Shown here in pieces: positions 27,045-35,984 of a stretch of DNA of 64,000 bases; positions within the stretch are counted from its first letter, which is position 1; every line of letters starts with the position of its first letter. Source of the DNA: Acidobacteriota bacterium (GTDB lineage Bacteria; Acidobacteriota; Terriglobia; UBA7540); assembly GCA_004298155.1 (NCBI GenBank), contig SCRD01000012.1, positions 248,001 through 312,000 on the forward strand, in the 5' to 3' direction. Position numbers and translations under genes: made by a program. A model generated the notes under the pieces. That model was given only the letters and a program-made list of their open reading frames with translations. It did not search any database and had not been told where the DNA came from.

Positions 27045-28192
27045 ATTCTCCGAAGCGCGTTTACCACGCGCAGCCGCATTGCGCCAATACCAGGCAGAAG
27101 ACCGCTCAGTATACCCGTGGCAAGCGCGAAGCCGATGCCCGCGACTACCATGGACTTGGATAGAATCAGGTTTGGCAGCAAACCATTCAGTGCGGCCCCC
27201 AGAACGGGAATGGCGAGTGTGGCCAAACCCAGTCCGAGCACTGCCCCCACAGAGGCTATGGCCAGAGCTTCGGCGAGCACCATGAGGAGCACTGTGGCGT
27301 TTTTAAATCCGATGGCCTTGAGGATGGCAAGCTCTCCCGTGCGCTCGCGCACGGAGATCGCCATGGTGTTCCCCGTCACCAGAAGCAAGGTGAAAAAGAC
27401 AACGCTTCCGATGCTGAGGATTAGGAATTTAATGTTGCCCATCTGGTTGACCCAACTCGCTGCGAACTGGGATTCGGTATCGGTTTTGGTTTCATAAGGT
27501 GAATTGGCAAACTCCGCGTCGATGGCTTTAGCCACGCGCTGAGCGTCGTCCGGCGAGTCGAGCTTGACGGCATACCATCCAGTCATGTCTTTGAACGAGG
27601 CAGATACATTCCGTTCGAAGTACTTCCACTGGAACCAGAATTGGGATTCGTCGTCCGTCTGGCGCTGGCCGTGATAGATCCCGTCGATGTTGAATTGCCA
27701 CGCCTGACTCCCAAGGTAGGGAGGGGCCTTGATGGAAATGCGATCGCCCACCTTCCACCCGAAGCGCTCAGCCGTACGGGCGCCCACAATCGCTCCCTGC
27801 TGGTCCTTGAGAAAGGTGTTCCACTGGCCGTCGGGAACGATGAGCTCCGGGATGACCTTATGCTGATTTTCCGGATCGATCGCAAACTGCGGAAAGAAAT
27901 TTTTGGGGTCCTGGTAGACCCCGCCAAACCAATTGTAGTGCGTGACGGCTTGAACACCCTGAAGGACTGCAATCTTGTCGCGATAAGAGAGCGGCAGGGG
28001 CTGAATGATGGAGACGCGGTTGATGGTGACGAGGCGGCTGGCGCTGGCAATGGTCCCGCCACGCGTAAAGGCCTCCCTCACGACAGCAAGAAAGGCAAAA
28101 AGAAAAAGCGCCACAGTAAATGACCCGAGAGTAAGGAGCAGCCGCACTTTCTTGCGAAACAAATTGGCTTGAACCAGCCGGCGAAATTTCAT
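27041..28192 (-). CDS. ABC transporter permease, MacB/FtsX type (first permease)
   Basis: A 383-residue permease with the same layout as its neighbour: an N-terminal membrane segment (VRLLLTLGSFTVALFLFAFLAV), a periplasmic domain of about 230 residues, and three C-terminal segments with ERTGELAILKAIGFKNATVL between them. It overlaps the ATPase gene by four bases and the next permease by four, so translation is likely coupled. Together with the ATPase and the MacA-like adaptor it should form a tripartite efflux or lipoprotein-type mechanotransmission system. Confidence 0.9.
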   Translation of the reverse strand: MKFRRLVQANLFRKKVRLLLTLGSFTVALFLFAFLAVVREAFTRGGTIASASRLVTINRVSIIQPLPLSYRDKIAVLQGVQAVTHYNWFGGVYQDPKNFFPQFAIDPENQHKVIPELIVPDGQWNTFLKDQQGAIVGARTAERFGWKVGDRISIKAPPYLGSQAWQFNIDGIYHGQRQTDDESQFWFQWKYFERNVSASFKDMTGWYAVKLDSPDDAQRVAKAIDAEFANSPYETKTDTESQFAASWVNQMGNIKFLILSIGSVVFFTLLLVTGNTMAISVRERTGELAILKAIGFKNATVLLMVLAEALAIASVGAVLGLGLATLAIPVLGAALNGLLPNLILSKSMVVAGIGFALATGILSGLLPGIGAMRLRVVNALRRI

Positions 28193-28932
28193 TCTCCACC
28201 TCCGGCTACGACGCTTTGGCCCGTCTTCGCGGCTTCAACCAACACCCCTTTCTCTAAATGGAGCAAAGTGTGCGCCCGGGCGGCGACGACGGGATCGTGC
28301 GTAACCATCAGGACGGTCTTGCCGTGTTTGTTGACGAGTTCTTCGATGAGCGCCATGATTTCGTCGGCGCTCCGGCGGTCGAGGTCACCCGTCGGCTCGT
28401 CGCAGAGCAGAAACGTCGGATCTGAAACAATGGCGCGAGCGATGGCTACGCGTTGCTCCTGCCCCCCGGAAAGCTGCCGGGGAAAATGGTGCATGCGCTC
28501 TGCAAGCGCTACGATGGATAGCGCTGTTTCAACATGCTGGCGGCGCTCAGACTTGGATAGCCGAGTCAGGAGCAGCGGCAGCTCGACGTTCTGATATGCC
28601 GTGAGAACCGGGATGAGGTTGTACATCTGGAAAATGAAGCCAACGTGGCGAGCGCGCCAATCGGTAAGCCTGCCTGAAGACATGTGAGTGATCTCATCGC
28701 CGGCCACGGAAACGGTCCCCGCTGTAGGAACGTCAAGGCCGCCCAGCAGATTGAGCAGCGTTGTCTTGCCGGAGCCGCTGGGCCCCATGAAAGCGACAAA
28801 GTCGCCCCGGTCCACGTCGAGGTTGAGGCCCTGCAGTACCTGAATCTCCTCCCCGCCGCGCCGATATGCCTTGTTGAGGCCCCGAACCAGAATCAGGGCG
28901 CTGGAACTGCCATTATTATTGACGCTGGCCAT
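28189..28932 (-). CDS. ABC transporter ATPase, MacB/LolD type
   Basis: A 247-residue nucleotide-binding subunit. Walker A is GPSGSGKTT, the signature is LSGGQEQRVAIARA, and Walker B is FLLCDEPTGDLD, followed by VLMVTHD with the switch histidine. The DLDRRS stretch and YNLIPVLTAYQNVELPL are typical of the LolD/MacB subgroup. AGGAG precedes the ATG at about 9 bases. It sits between the adaptor and the first permease in the operon. Confidence 0.93.
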   Translation of the reverse strand: MASVNNNGSSSALILVRGLNKAYRRGGEEIQVLQGLNLDVDRGDFVAFMGPSGSGKTTLLNLLGGLDVPTAGTVSVAGDEITHMSSGRLTDWRARHVGFIFQMYNLIPVLTAYQNVELPLLLTRLSKSERRQHVETALSIVALAERMHHFPRQLSGGQEQRVAIARAIVSDPTFLLCDEPTGDLDRRSADEIMALIEELVNKHGKTVLMVTHDPVVAARAHTLLHLEKGVLVEAAKTGQSVVAGGGE

Positions 28933-28941
28933 CGCTTGCTC

Positions 28942-30168
28942 CTATTGCCGAATTTCAACTTTCATTCCGTCTTTCAAATTTTCCGGACCCCGCACCACGA
29001 GCTCATCGCCTGGGTTGATGCCGGCCATGACTTCAACATCACGCGATATCGTACGCCCCAGCGTGACAGCATGGCGCTCAATTCTTCCGTCGCGCACGGC
29101 AAAGACATAGGATTCTGTACCAGCCCCGCGCACAGCAGTCTGCGGGATGATCGCTCGGGCAGTCGACCCTTTAGATTTGGACTTTTTCGCCGCCTCGGCT
29201 CCGTTCAGGAAAGCGACTTTCACTCCCATATCTGGAAGGATTTTGGGGTCGAGTTTGTCAAATGAGATGCGCACTTTGACAGTTCCTTTATCCCGGTCGG
29301 CAGTCGGAATTACCGTACGGACACGGCAGGGAATGTGCCAGTCAGGGTAGGCGTCGAGCGTAGCCATAACTTTCTGCCCGCGATAAACTCTGGCGATATA
29401 GGCCTCGTTGACATCAACTTCTATTTCATTTGAGTTCATGTCCACGATGGTGGCGATGCCGGTGCGGGTAAAGCCGCCGCCGGCGGAAATCGGCGAGACC
29501 ATTTCGCCCACTTGTGCGTCTTTCGAAACCACAATTCCGCCAAAAGGAGCGCGGATGACGCAATTGTCCACTCCTTGCAGAGCTTCCAGGACTCGTGCTT
29601 CGGAGGCGGTCACTTGATTCCCTGCCAGAAGAATTTTAGCCTTCAGGCTATCGTCATTCGTGCGCGCGGCATCGAGCGCCTCCTGGCTCTGGACTTTCTC
29701 GGAAAAAAGCTCCTGAGCGCGGCGCAATTGAATCTCCGCATACTTGAGTTGGACCTCAAGATCGGCAATAGCGGCCCGGGAGGCGTTGCGGTCAGCTATG
29801 GCGGCGTTGAGCGCGCGCCTGGCGTCTGAATCGTCAAGAGTGGCGAGAATCTGCCCATCCCTCACACTCATGCCTTCATCGAAAAACACTCCAGTGACGC
29901 GCCCCGTAATCTTCGCGGCAACGGTCGAGCGCCGTCGAGGGGTTACATAGCCGCTGGCGTTCAGCAACGTTTCCGCCTGTGGATCATTTGCCGGAAGCGC
30001 GCCTGCAACTTCCACGCCTGGCGTCTTTGTGCGAAACGCCAGAACGCCTCCAATGACAAGAACCAGCACGCCTAAAGAGGCTGACAAAATCCGCAGAATC
30101 CTGCCCCCCACTCCTTTCGAGCGGGCCGAATCACGGATCGTAAGCGATGAGAGGTCTCCAGTAGGCAT
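28942..30168 (-). CDS. HlyD/MacA-type periplasmic adaptor protein
   Basis: A 408-residue membrane-fusion protein. One N-terminal membrane segment (ILRILSASLGVLVLVIGGVLAF) is followed by a lipoyl/beta-barrel region (SGYVTPRRRSTVAAKITGRVTGVFFDEGMSVRDGQILATLDD). Next comes an alpha-helical hairpin of about 90 residues, then the returning barrel (IRAPFGGIVVSKDAQVGEMVSP) and a C-terminal domain ending in GDELVVRGPENLKDGMKVEI. It would link the inner-membrane ABC complex to an outer-membrane channel. It starts five bases after the tetR stop without its own Shine-Dalgarno, so translational coupling is likely. Confidence 0.92.
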   Translation of the reverse strand: MPTGDLSSLTIRDSARSKGVGGRILRILSASLGVLVLVIGGVLAFRTKTPGVEVAGALPANDPQAETLLNASGYVTPRRRSTVAAKITGRVTGVFFDEGMSVRDGQILATLDDSDARRALNAAIADRNASRAAIADLEVQLKYAEIQLRRAQELFSEKVQSQEALDAARTNDDSLKAKILLAGNQVTASEARVLEALQGVDNCVIRAPFGGIVVSKDAQVGEMVSPISAGGGFTRTGIATIVDMNSNEIEVDVNEAYIARVYRGQKVMATLDAYPDWHIPCRVRTVIPTADRDKGTVKVRISFDKLDPKILPDMGVKVAFLNGAEAAKKSKSKGSTARAIIPQTAVRGAGTESYVFAVRDGRIERHAVTLGRTISRDVEVMAGINPGDELVVRGPENLKDGMKVEIRQ

Positions 30169-30173
30169 GAGAG

Positions 30174-30857
30174 TTATGCCGAATCCGACTGTTCCATCCG
30201 TGCCTGGGAAGAGGGTCTATCGGTTTGTCGCGCGATAGCCCGCATCCCGGCCAGGGAGTATTCCACGATTTGGCGCGCGATGAAATCTATGATTTCCGCG
30301 GTAAAATGCCCACCAGGAACCATACGCGCCGCCACCGGACCTGTGAATCCATTGATTTGAGTTTGGATGCATCCGACGCATATGCCCACCCGTGGATCGC
30401 CCGGCGGCAAACCGGTCAGTTCCGTGACCAGCGCCGCAACGCGGGCGGAATTTGGTCGAATCGCCTTCTCGATAATGAGATCGAACGCAGGACTTGGGTC
30501 GGCCATTTCGCGCGCCATTAATTTGCCGGTCCGGCACTCTCGCCCGTTTCTCATGGCGTGGCTCATGAGAGTTCGAACGTAGTGGCTAAATCTCTCTTCT
30601 GCAGGCACGCCAGGTTTTTGGTCATGGGCTGATTTGAAGCCCTCGTTCATGGATTCAATGATCTCAGTCAGGACTTCCTGATAGAGCCCTAGCTTGTCCC
30701 GGAAGTAATAGTTTACGGCAGCTACATTAGCTCCCGCATCCCGGCAAATATCGCGGACCGTTACGTGGTTGTAGCCGCGCTCAACAAAAAGCTCCGCGGC
30801 TGCTTCCAGCAGCCTCTTTCTCGTCTGCTGGTCATGCGCCGTTGTTGTCGCCACCAT
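30174..30857 (-). CDS. TetR-family regulator of the efflux operon
   Basis: A 227-residue TetR/AcrR-type repressor. The N-terminal helix-turn-helix is clear (LLEAAAELFVERGYNHVTVRDICRDAG, then VAAVNYYFRDKLGLY). The C-terminal ligand domain resembles the CerR/DUF1956 type (ARQIVEYSLAGMRAI at the end). I start at the ATG at 30857; the frame is open further upstream, but that part would cover the promoter. As first gene of the operon it most likely represses its own transcription together with the adaptor, ATPase and permeases, with relief by a transported compound. Confidence 0.88.
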   Translation of the reverse strand: MVATTTAHDQQTRKRLLEAAAELFVERGYNHVTVRDICRDAGANVAAVNYYFRDKLGLYQEVLTEIIESMNEGFKSAHDQKPGVPAEERFSHYVRTLMSHAMRNGRECRTGKLMAREMADPSPAFDLIIEKAIRPNSARVAALVTELTGLPPGDPRVGICVGCIQTQINGFTGPVAARMVPGGHFTAEIIDFIARQIVEYSLAGMRAIARQTDRPSSQARMEQSDSA

Positions 30858-30887
30858 TTCAAAGCCCCAATCGTCAATTACAAAACA

Positions 30888-30932
30888 CTTGTATAAAACA
30901 AGCATATATAACACGTGTTTAATTCTTGTCAA
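30888..30932 (-). promoter_or_regulatory. tetR-efflux operon promoter with two palindromes
   Basis: On the minus strand TTGACA (30932-30927) is followed by a 17-base spacer and ATATAT (30909-30904). This fits a strong sigma-70-type promoter. The palindrome AACACGTGTT (30910-30919) lies inside the spacer. A second inverted repeat, CTTGT-N5-ACAAG (30888-30902), falls around the expected start of transcription. Both are well placed for repression by the TetR protein encoded just downstream. Confidence 0.65.
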
Positions 30933-31206
30933 GGTTAGAAAATGTAGGGTTGAAGCACGCCTTTTCATATCTGGAGGTTACGAGGAAATCCTGCCTCTCG
31001 AAAAGGGATCTGAATGTAGCGCGACGCAAAAGGGTGCATTAAAATCGTAAACAAAAGCCTTTTATCTTTCTGGCCGGTGTCATAAGTTGATAGCTTTGCG
31101 CCGGGCTGGTAGAAAGCGGGTGTCTGCGATTCCGCCCATGTGCGAAACGAGGGAGACGCTATTTCTCAGTACCTTGGACTCGACTGAACAATAAATGGGA
31201 GACGAA
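30933..31206. other. Divergent intergenic region before the sulfatase
   Basis: About 270 bases between the tetR promoter and the sulfatase start. No gene or clear promoter for the sulfatase was recognised. Short frames on the minus strand overlap the sulfatase start and are not protein-like. Confidence 0.4.
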
Positions 31207-32592
31207 ATGGACAGGCGGAAATTCATCCGAAGACTGGGTGGAGGATTGAGCGTGGCCAGTGTTGCAGCCTCATCCATGCTCGCCGCTTCCCTGCCCGATA
31301 TCGATGCAGCCGGAAGAAAGTCCCGTCCAAACTTTGTATTCATGATCTCCGATGACCAGAGTTATTCCGGCGCCACCTGCAATGGCAACCCTGCCGTCCA
31401 CACTCCCAACATTGATCGCCTTTCTCGCGAGGGGATGCGCTTTGAGCGGGCCTTTGCGCCGTCACCCTCGTGCAGCCCCAGCCGCTCTGCCATACTGACC
31501 GGCCAGCCTCCGCACGAGACCGGGACTTCGCGCTTCCGTTCGCCCATGCCGCCCGGGCAAAAGACTGTCCTCGAATACCTGAAGAGTGCCAATTATTACA
31601 CTGGCGCTTTCAAAAAAGTTCACCAAGGGGCCGCGTTCTGGAATCGGTGGGACTTTCAGGGATTGCACAAACCGGTCCACACGTTCTTTGACGCGCGGCC
31701 GAAAGAGCGTCCGTTCTACCTGCACATCGGGTATCACGACCCCCATCGCCCATACCTGCCCGGCGAACGCTACCCGGAAAAGAACTCGCGTGCTTCCATT
31801 ACCGTTCCGAATTTCCTGCCGGACACGCCTGCCGTTCGTAAGGATATCTCCCACTATTACGAGGCCATCGAGCGACTCGACGTGAACGTTGGAAAACTTT
31901 TGGAGCTCCTCAAAAAATACGAACTGGCGGAAAATACTCTGGTCATTTTTACCAGTGACCAGGGCATGGCCTTTCCGGGAGCGAAAGGGACGCTATATGA
32001 TCCCGGCCTTCACGTCCCCCTGATTGCGCGCTGGCCGTGGAAAATCAAGCCTGGCCAAGTGTCATCAGACCTGGTGTCGCTCGAAGACCTGGCTCCGACC
32101 TGGGTGGAGGCTGCCGGAATTCCAGTGCCGGCGGCGATGGATGGCAAAAGCTTTCTGCAACTTCTGCTGGGCACGAGTTTCGAGCCGCGCGAGGCCGTCT
32201 ACGCCGAGCGGAACTTTCACACACACCTGGACCTGCAGCGAAGTGTGCGGACCAGAGATTACAAGCTGATCCAGAACTACCTTCCAGATGTTCCCTATCA
32301 GCCGCTCAGCGACATTGCAAGGTCACCAAGCTGGCGGAGCATTGAGAGCCTGGAGCACCAGCGAAGACTTTCACCTGCGCTGTCCCAGCGGTATTTTGAA
32401 ATGCCACGCCCGCAGGAAGAATTTTACGACTTACGGAATGATCCAGACGAGATGAACAACCTGGCAAGCGACCCGAAATACAAGACGGCATTGCTCCACC
32501 TGCAGGAATTGCTGAGCCGGTGGATGATCGGGACGCATGACTTCCTTCCACCGCCCATCCAACCACCTGCGATCGATCAATTAGTGGAATAA
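31207..32592 (+). CDS. Tat-exported type I sulfatase
   Basis: A 461-residue arylsulfatase-family protein with a Tat signal (DRRKFIRRLGGGLSVAS). The formylglycine motif C-x-P-x-R is present as CSPSR within SPSCSPSRSAILTG, so the enzyme needs maturation by an FGE or anSME encoded elsewhere. Metal-binding features are FMISDDQSYS near the start and FTSDQGMAFPGAKGTLYD later. The C-terminus has YDLRNDPDEMNNLASDP, typical of the family. The substrate is probably a sulfated sugar, given the GH35 and GH29 enzymes in the window. The ATG at 31207 follows GGGAG; an ATG 12 bases upstream is less likely. Confidence 0.92.
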   Translation: MDRRKFIRRLGGGLSVASVAASSMLAASLPDIDAAGRKSRPNFVFMISDDQSYSGATCNGNPAVHTPNIDRLSREGMRFERAFAPSPSCSPSRSAILTGQPPHETGTSRFRSPMPPGQKTVLEYLKSANYYTGAFKKVHQGAAFWNRWDFQGLHKPVHTFFDARPKERPFYLHIGYHDPHRPYLPGERYPEKNSRASITVPNFLPDTPAVRKDISHYYEAIERLDVNVGKLLELLKKYELAENTLVIFTSDQGMAFPGAKGTLYDPGLHVPLIARWPWKIKPGQVSSDLVSLEDLAPTWVEAAGIPVPAAMDGKSFLQLLLGTSFEPREAVYAERNFHTHLDLQRSVRTRDYKLIQNYLPDVPYQPLSDIARSPSWRSIESLEHQRRLSPALSQRYFEMPRPQEEFYDLRNDPDEMNNLASDPKYKTALLHLQELLSRWMIGTHDFLPPPIQPPAIDQLVE

Positions 32593-32625
32593 ACGAATTG
32601 CGGAACTGTTCGGAGGTCTCTTTGA

Positions 32626-32654
32626 TTGACCGAAGGCGCGCCAGCGAATAGAAT
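32626..32654 (+). promoter_or_regulatory. Promoter candidate for the MBL-fold gene
   Basis: TTGACC (32626-32631), a 17-base spacer and TAGAAT (32649-32654) match the sigma-70 consensus well. The MBL-fold gene starts at 32773, so the leader would be about 110 bases. It lies just after the sulfatase stop, suggesting the two genes are transcribed separately. Confidence 0.5.
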
Positions 32655-32772
32655 TCTTGCCTGGGGGCCGGGGATACGATTCTGAGGAGATGTATTTCTC
32701 CAAAGAAATTACGCACAACAGAAAGAACCTCCTTTCGGCCACCCGATTCGATATCACACCTGGGAGTTCAGC

Positions 32773-33720
32773 ATGGAACTCTATCCAAAGGCTTACCAGA
32801 TTCAATCAATCTACGGCGGCCGGAATCTTTTTCAGTACCTTTTCGTAGGTGACAACGTAGTGCTGGTGGATACGGGAATCGCCACAACTCCCGAAAAAAC
32901 CATCTTCCCGTTCTTTGACAGCATCGATCTGGACCCTCGGCGTTTGACGCTGGCAGTCACAACTCATGCCGACCTTGATCACCAGGGAGGGAATGACGCC
33001 ATCAAGCGCATCTCGCCCGCTGTTATGCTGAGCTGTGGCGAAGCGGACCGCAAGCTGGTGGAAAATCCCGCGGCACTGTATTGCGAACGGTACAACTTTC
33101 TGAAGGAAGATCACGAGGTAGGATTCGATGGTAACCCATCACCAGATGCCGGCAGACATCGATATATGGACCTGACCTTTTCCGGCGGCGAAAGAATTCA
33201 TCTTGCTGAGAACTGGTGGCTTGAGATACTCCATGTACCTGGCCATTCGAATGGGCACCTCGCGCTCTACGACCGCAGGTTTGGAGCATTGTTTTCGGGT
33301 GATGCCGTGCAGGGTCGGGGCTGCCCGAAGGCAACCGGAGAAATGGCAATTCCTGTCACCTACTACCATGTGGACACCTACATTTCCACCATCCAGCACT
33401 TTGAACACCTGCCGATCAGTGTCCTTTATTCGGGACACTGGCCGGTGATGCGAGGCGAAGAAGTGAAGGACTTCCTTTCGGAATCGCGCCGGACGGTGGA
33501 ATTTGTGGACCGTGTTATCTTGCGCAGTCTGGAGAAGAATCGGCCGGGGATGACGATGAAGCAATTGATCGATACCGTGGCGGCCGCCGTGGGCGACTGG
33601 CCTGACGACGGCGTCTTTCTTGCCATGTTTCCCATCAAGGGCCACATGGACCGCCTGGAACACCAGGGACTGGTGAAGCTTGACCGTGGCAGCCGCCCGG
33701 CGAAATGGGTTGCCGCGTGA
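32773..33720 (+). CDS. MBL-fold metallo-hydrolase
   Basis: A 315-residue metallo-beta-lactamase-fold protein. The first metal motif is THADLDHQGG, the HxDxDH variant seen in YflN-like members rather than HxHxDH. Other ligands are in HVPGHSNGHLALY, LFSGDAVQG and LYSGHWPV. The C-terminal 80 residues look like a winged-helix-like tail (MKQLIDTVAAA, LEHQGLVKLDRG), as in several MBL hydrolases acting on thioesters or lactones. The substrate is unknown. GGGAG precedes the ATG. Confidence 0.87.
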   Translation: MELYPKAYQIQSIYGGRNLFQYLFVGDNVVLVDTGIATTPEKTIFPFFDSIDLDPRRLTLAVTTHADLDHQGGNDAIKRISPAVMLSCGEADRKLVENPAALYCERYNFLKEDHEVGFDGNPSPDAGRHRYMDLTFSGGERIHLAENWWLEILHVPGHSNGHLALYDRRFGALFSGDAVQGRGCPKATGEMAIPVTYYHVDTYISTIQHFEHLPISVLYSGHWPVMRGEEVKDFLSESRRTVEFVDRVILRSLEKNRPGMTMKQLIDTVAAAVGDWPDDGVFLAMFPIKGHMDRLEHQGLVKLDRGSRPAKWVAA

Positions 33721-33749
33721 ACTTGCAGGGATGACGCGTGGCCGCCGGT

Positions 33750-33767
33750 TTCCCGCCTTTCCGGGAA
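33750..33767. other. Hairpin between convergent genes
   Basis: TTCCCG and CGGGAA pair around a 6-base loop between the stops of the MBL-fold and aldo/keto reductase genes. A run of T is missing on either strand, so it is only a weak terminator candidate. Confidence 0.25.
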
Positions 33768-33779
33768 GCGCGACGGAAA

Positions 33780-34751
33780 TCAGCGGTTGTATTTTGGCGT
33801 GACACCCCGCAAGTGACGCCAGACATCGTCGCATCGCTCAAGCACGTCGTTAGGAAGTTTTCCGCCCTCGCAGGCCTTCAGATTTTCCTCCAATTGTTCC
33901 AACCGTGAAGCTCCGAGGATAACAGAATCAACCTGGCCCTGACTGAGTACCCACTGCAGTGCCAGTTCCAGAATTGTCTTCCCAGCATCGCGGGCAATCG
34001 TCTTAAGATCCTCAACCGCCGCAAAATCATCATCGTGCCAGTAACGATCCAGGTACATCTTGTTTCCATCAAAACGCGAACCTGATATCGGCTTGCCCTC
34101 GCGCGACTGTTTGCCAGTCAATAATCCGCCCGCCAGCGGATTGTAAGGAATCACCGCAACACCATACCGCTTGCAGAAAGGCAGATATTCATCTTCGATG
34201 GCGCGGGCCAGCATGTTATACATGGGCTGAGAAATGAAAGGCGGCTGGTATCCATTCTTTTTCGCGATGCAGTGGATTTCCGCAACCTGCCAGGCAGCGT
34301 AGTTGGAAATTGCGGGGTGGCGAACCTTCCCCGCTTTCACCAGGTCATCCATGGCAGCGAGAGTTTCCTCAATGGGAACGTCATAATCGGGCTGATGGAG
34401 ATAGTAAATATCTACATAGTCGGTCTGAAGCCGCTGTAAGCTGCTGTCAATTGCTTTGAGCATAGCCGCCCGTGAAAGCCCCGACTCATCGAGTCCGTCG
34501 CTCATTTTGCCGCGCACCTTCGTAGCAAGAACTACTTTATTGCGGCGGCCCTTCAGCAACTTCCCCACAATGGTTTCTGAAAGGCCTTTGTTATAAATAT
34601 TTGCCGTGTCGATGAAATTGATCCCGGCATCCAAGCATAGATCAATCATGCGCTGGGCGACGCCCTCGTCCGTTTGTGACCCAAAGGTCATCGTCCCAAA
34701 TGAAACGCGCGAAACTTTTAAAGAGGAATTGGGCAAGGTTCGATAATTCAT
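33780..34751 (-). CDS. Aldo/keto reductase
   Basis: A 323-residue NADPH-dependent aldo/keto reductase barrel. The catalytic tetrad is visible: D48 and Y53 in FIDTANIYNKG, K78 in VLATKVRG, and H119 in YYLHQPD. The cofactor end has VIPYNPLAGGLLTGK and SVILGASRLEQLEENL. The closest look is to the YghZ/Tas-like AKR group that reduces aldehydes or sugar derivatives. It is the last gene in a long same-strand run and follows ypdA after 115 bases. Confidence 0.92.
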   Translation of the reverse strand: MNYRTLPNSSLKVSRVSFGTMTFGSQTDEGVAQRMIDLCLDAGINFIDTANIYNKGLSETIVGKLLKGRRNKVVLATKVRGKMSDGLDESGLSRAAMLKAIDSSLQRLQTDYVDIYYLHQPDYDVPIEETLAAMDDLVKAGKVRHPAISNYAAWQVAEIHCIAKKNGYQPPFISQPMYNMLARAIEDEYLPFCKRYGVAVIPYNPLAGGLLTGKQSREGKPISGSRFDGNKMYLDRYWHDDDFAAVEDLKTIARDAGKTILELALQWVLSQGQVDSVILGASRLEQLEENLKACEGGKLPNDVLERCDDVWRHLRGVTPKYNR

Positions 34752-34866
34752 TCAATCCTCCCGATGTCCTGGCAATTTTGACCTGTCAAACGGAGTCTTG
34801 CCATGCAGAGAAACGAGTACGCGTTGAGCCATACCCTTCAAGCCGCATGAAATTTTATTGGGTCTA

Positions 34867-35901
34867 TCAATCCAGCGGCTCGGCCTTGACCTCTTCCTCG
34901 GGCTTTGGAGCGAGGCCGCCAAGATGTTTCTGGATGTCGGTAACGATTTGCTTCCCGTGGAAGCGGCCGTTTTCAATGAAGATTTCGTTTGTGTGTCGCC
35001 CGGAAATTACCACACCGGCCAGATAAACGCCCGGAACATTGCTTTCACGAGTCTTAGGGTCGCAATTTGGGCGGGATGTTTTGGGATCGATTTCGATCCC
35101 CACCCGGCGCAGAAATTCGAAATCCGGGTGATATCCTGTAAGAGCGAATACGTAATCATTCTCGATGCGCGTGCGTCCACCCTGGGCACTTTCCACCCAC
35201 ACTGCGCCCTGCGTAATCTCTTTGACAGTGGTTTCCATGCAGGCGCGGATAGAACCTTCTTTGATTCGGTTTTCGATATCCGGCCGGATCCAATATTTAA
35301 TGTGGCGGCTCAGCTCGGGTTCCCAGTGGATGAGGGTGACTTCGGCGCCGTGGCGGAAGAGGTCAAGCGCCGCAATCGCAGCCGAGTTAGCCCCGCCGAT
35401 GACGGCAACTTTTCTCTGATAGAACGCATGGGCCTCGCCATAGTAATGTGACACCTTCGGCAAGTCTTCTCCAGGGACGCCCATCAGGTTTGGAATGTCG
35501 TAATAGCCGGTTGCGATAATTACTTTGCGCGTACGGTAACACTTCTGGTCGCCGTCAGACGTGCTGGCATGGATTTCGAAATTCCCGTCAGAGCCGACAA
35601 CGCCGGCCACACGCTCCTGGAAATGTACAGGCACGTGATAGAATTCGGCAACACCACGATAATATTCCAGGGCTTCAGCCCGAGTTGGCTTTACGTTAAT
35701 GCTGGGGAATGGGATATCGCCAATTTCAAGGCGCTCGCGAGTCGTAAAAAATGTCATTCCGGGTGGGTAGCTGAAAATGGAGTTGACCAGACATCCCTTC
35801 TCCACCACGAGAACGCTAAAATTGCTGCGGGTAGCCTCAATCGCGCAGGCCAGACCTGTGGGCCCCGCTCCAATCACCAGCACGTCCAGTTGGCCATCCA
35901 T
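34867..35901 (-). CDS. ypdA: YpdA-family FAD-dependent (bacillithiol) disulfide reductase
   Basis: A 344-residue flavoprotein of the YpdA type. In Firmicutes the family acts as NADPH-dependent bacillithiol disulfide reductase; bacillithiol or a related thiol is plausible here but unproven. The FAD-binding motif is VIGAGPTGLACAIEA, the NAD(P) motif is VAVIGGANSAAIAALDL, and the second FAD motif is GVYLAGVV. Family features such as FFTTRERLEIGDIPFP and RGVAEFY are present. There is no CxxC redox pair, as normal for YpdA. Confidence 0.85.
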   Translation of the reverse strand: MDGQLDVLVIGAGPTGLACAIEATRSNFSVLVVEKGCLVNSIFSYPPGMTFFTTRERLEIGDIPFPSINVKPTRAEALEYYRGVAEFYHVPVHFQERVAGVVGSDGNFEIHASTSDGDQKCYRTRKVIIATGYYDIPNLMGVPGEDLPKVSHYYGEAHAFYQRKVAVIGGANSAAIAALDLFRHGAEVTLIHWEPELSRHIKYWIRPDIENRIKEGSIRACMETTVKEITQGAVWVESAQGGRTRIENDYVFALTGYHPDFEFLRRVGIEIDPKTSRPNCDPKTRESNVPGVYLAGVVISGRHTNEIFIENGRFHGKQIVTDIQKHLGGLAPKPEEEVKAEPLD

Positions 35902-35984
35902 TCTGCTTTGCCCTTTCCTGAGAACCCTGCTTCCGGGCGCTGATCATGGTCACAGCGCATGCGCACCTACGCAAAGCGCATCCC

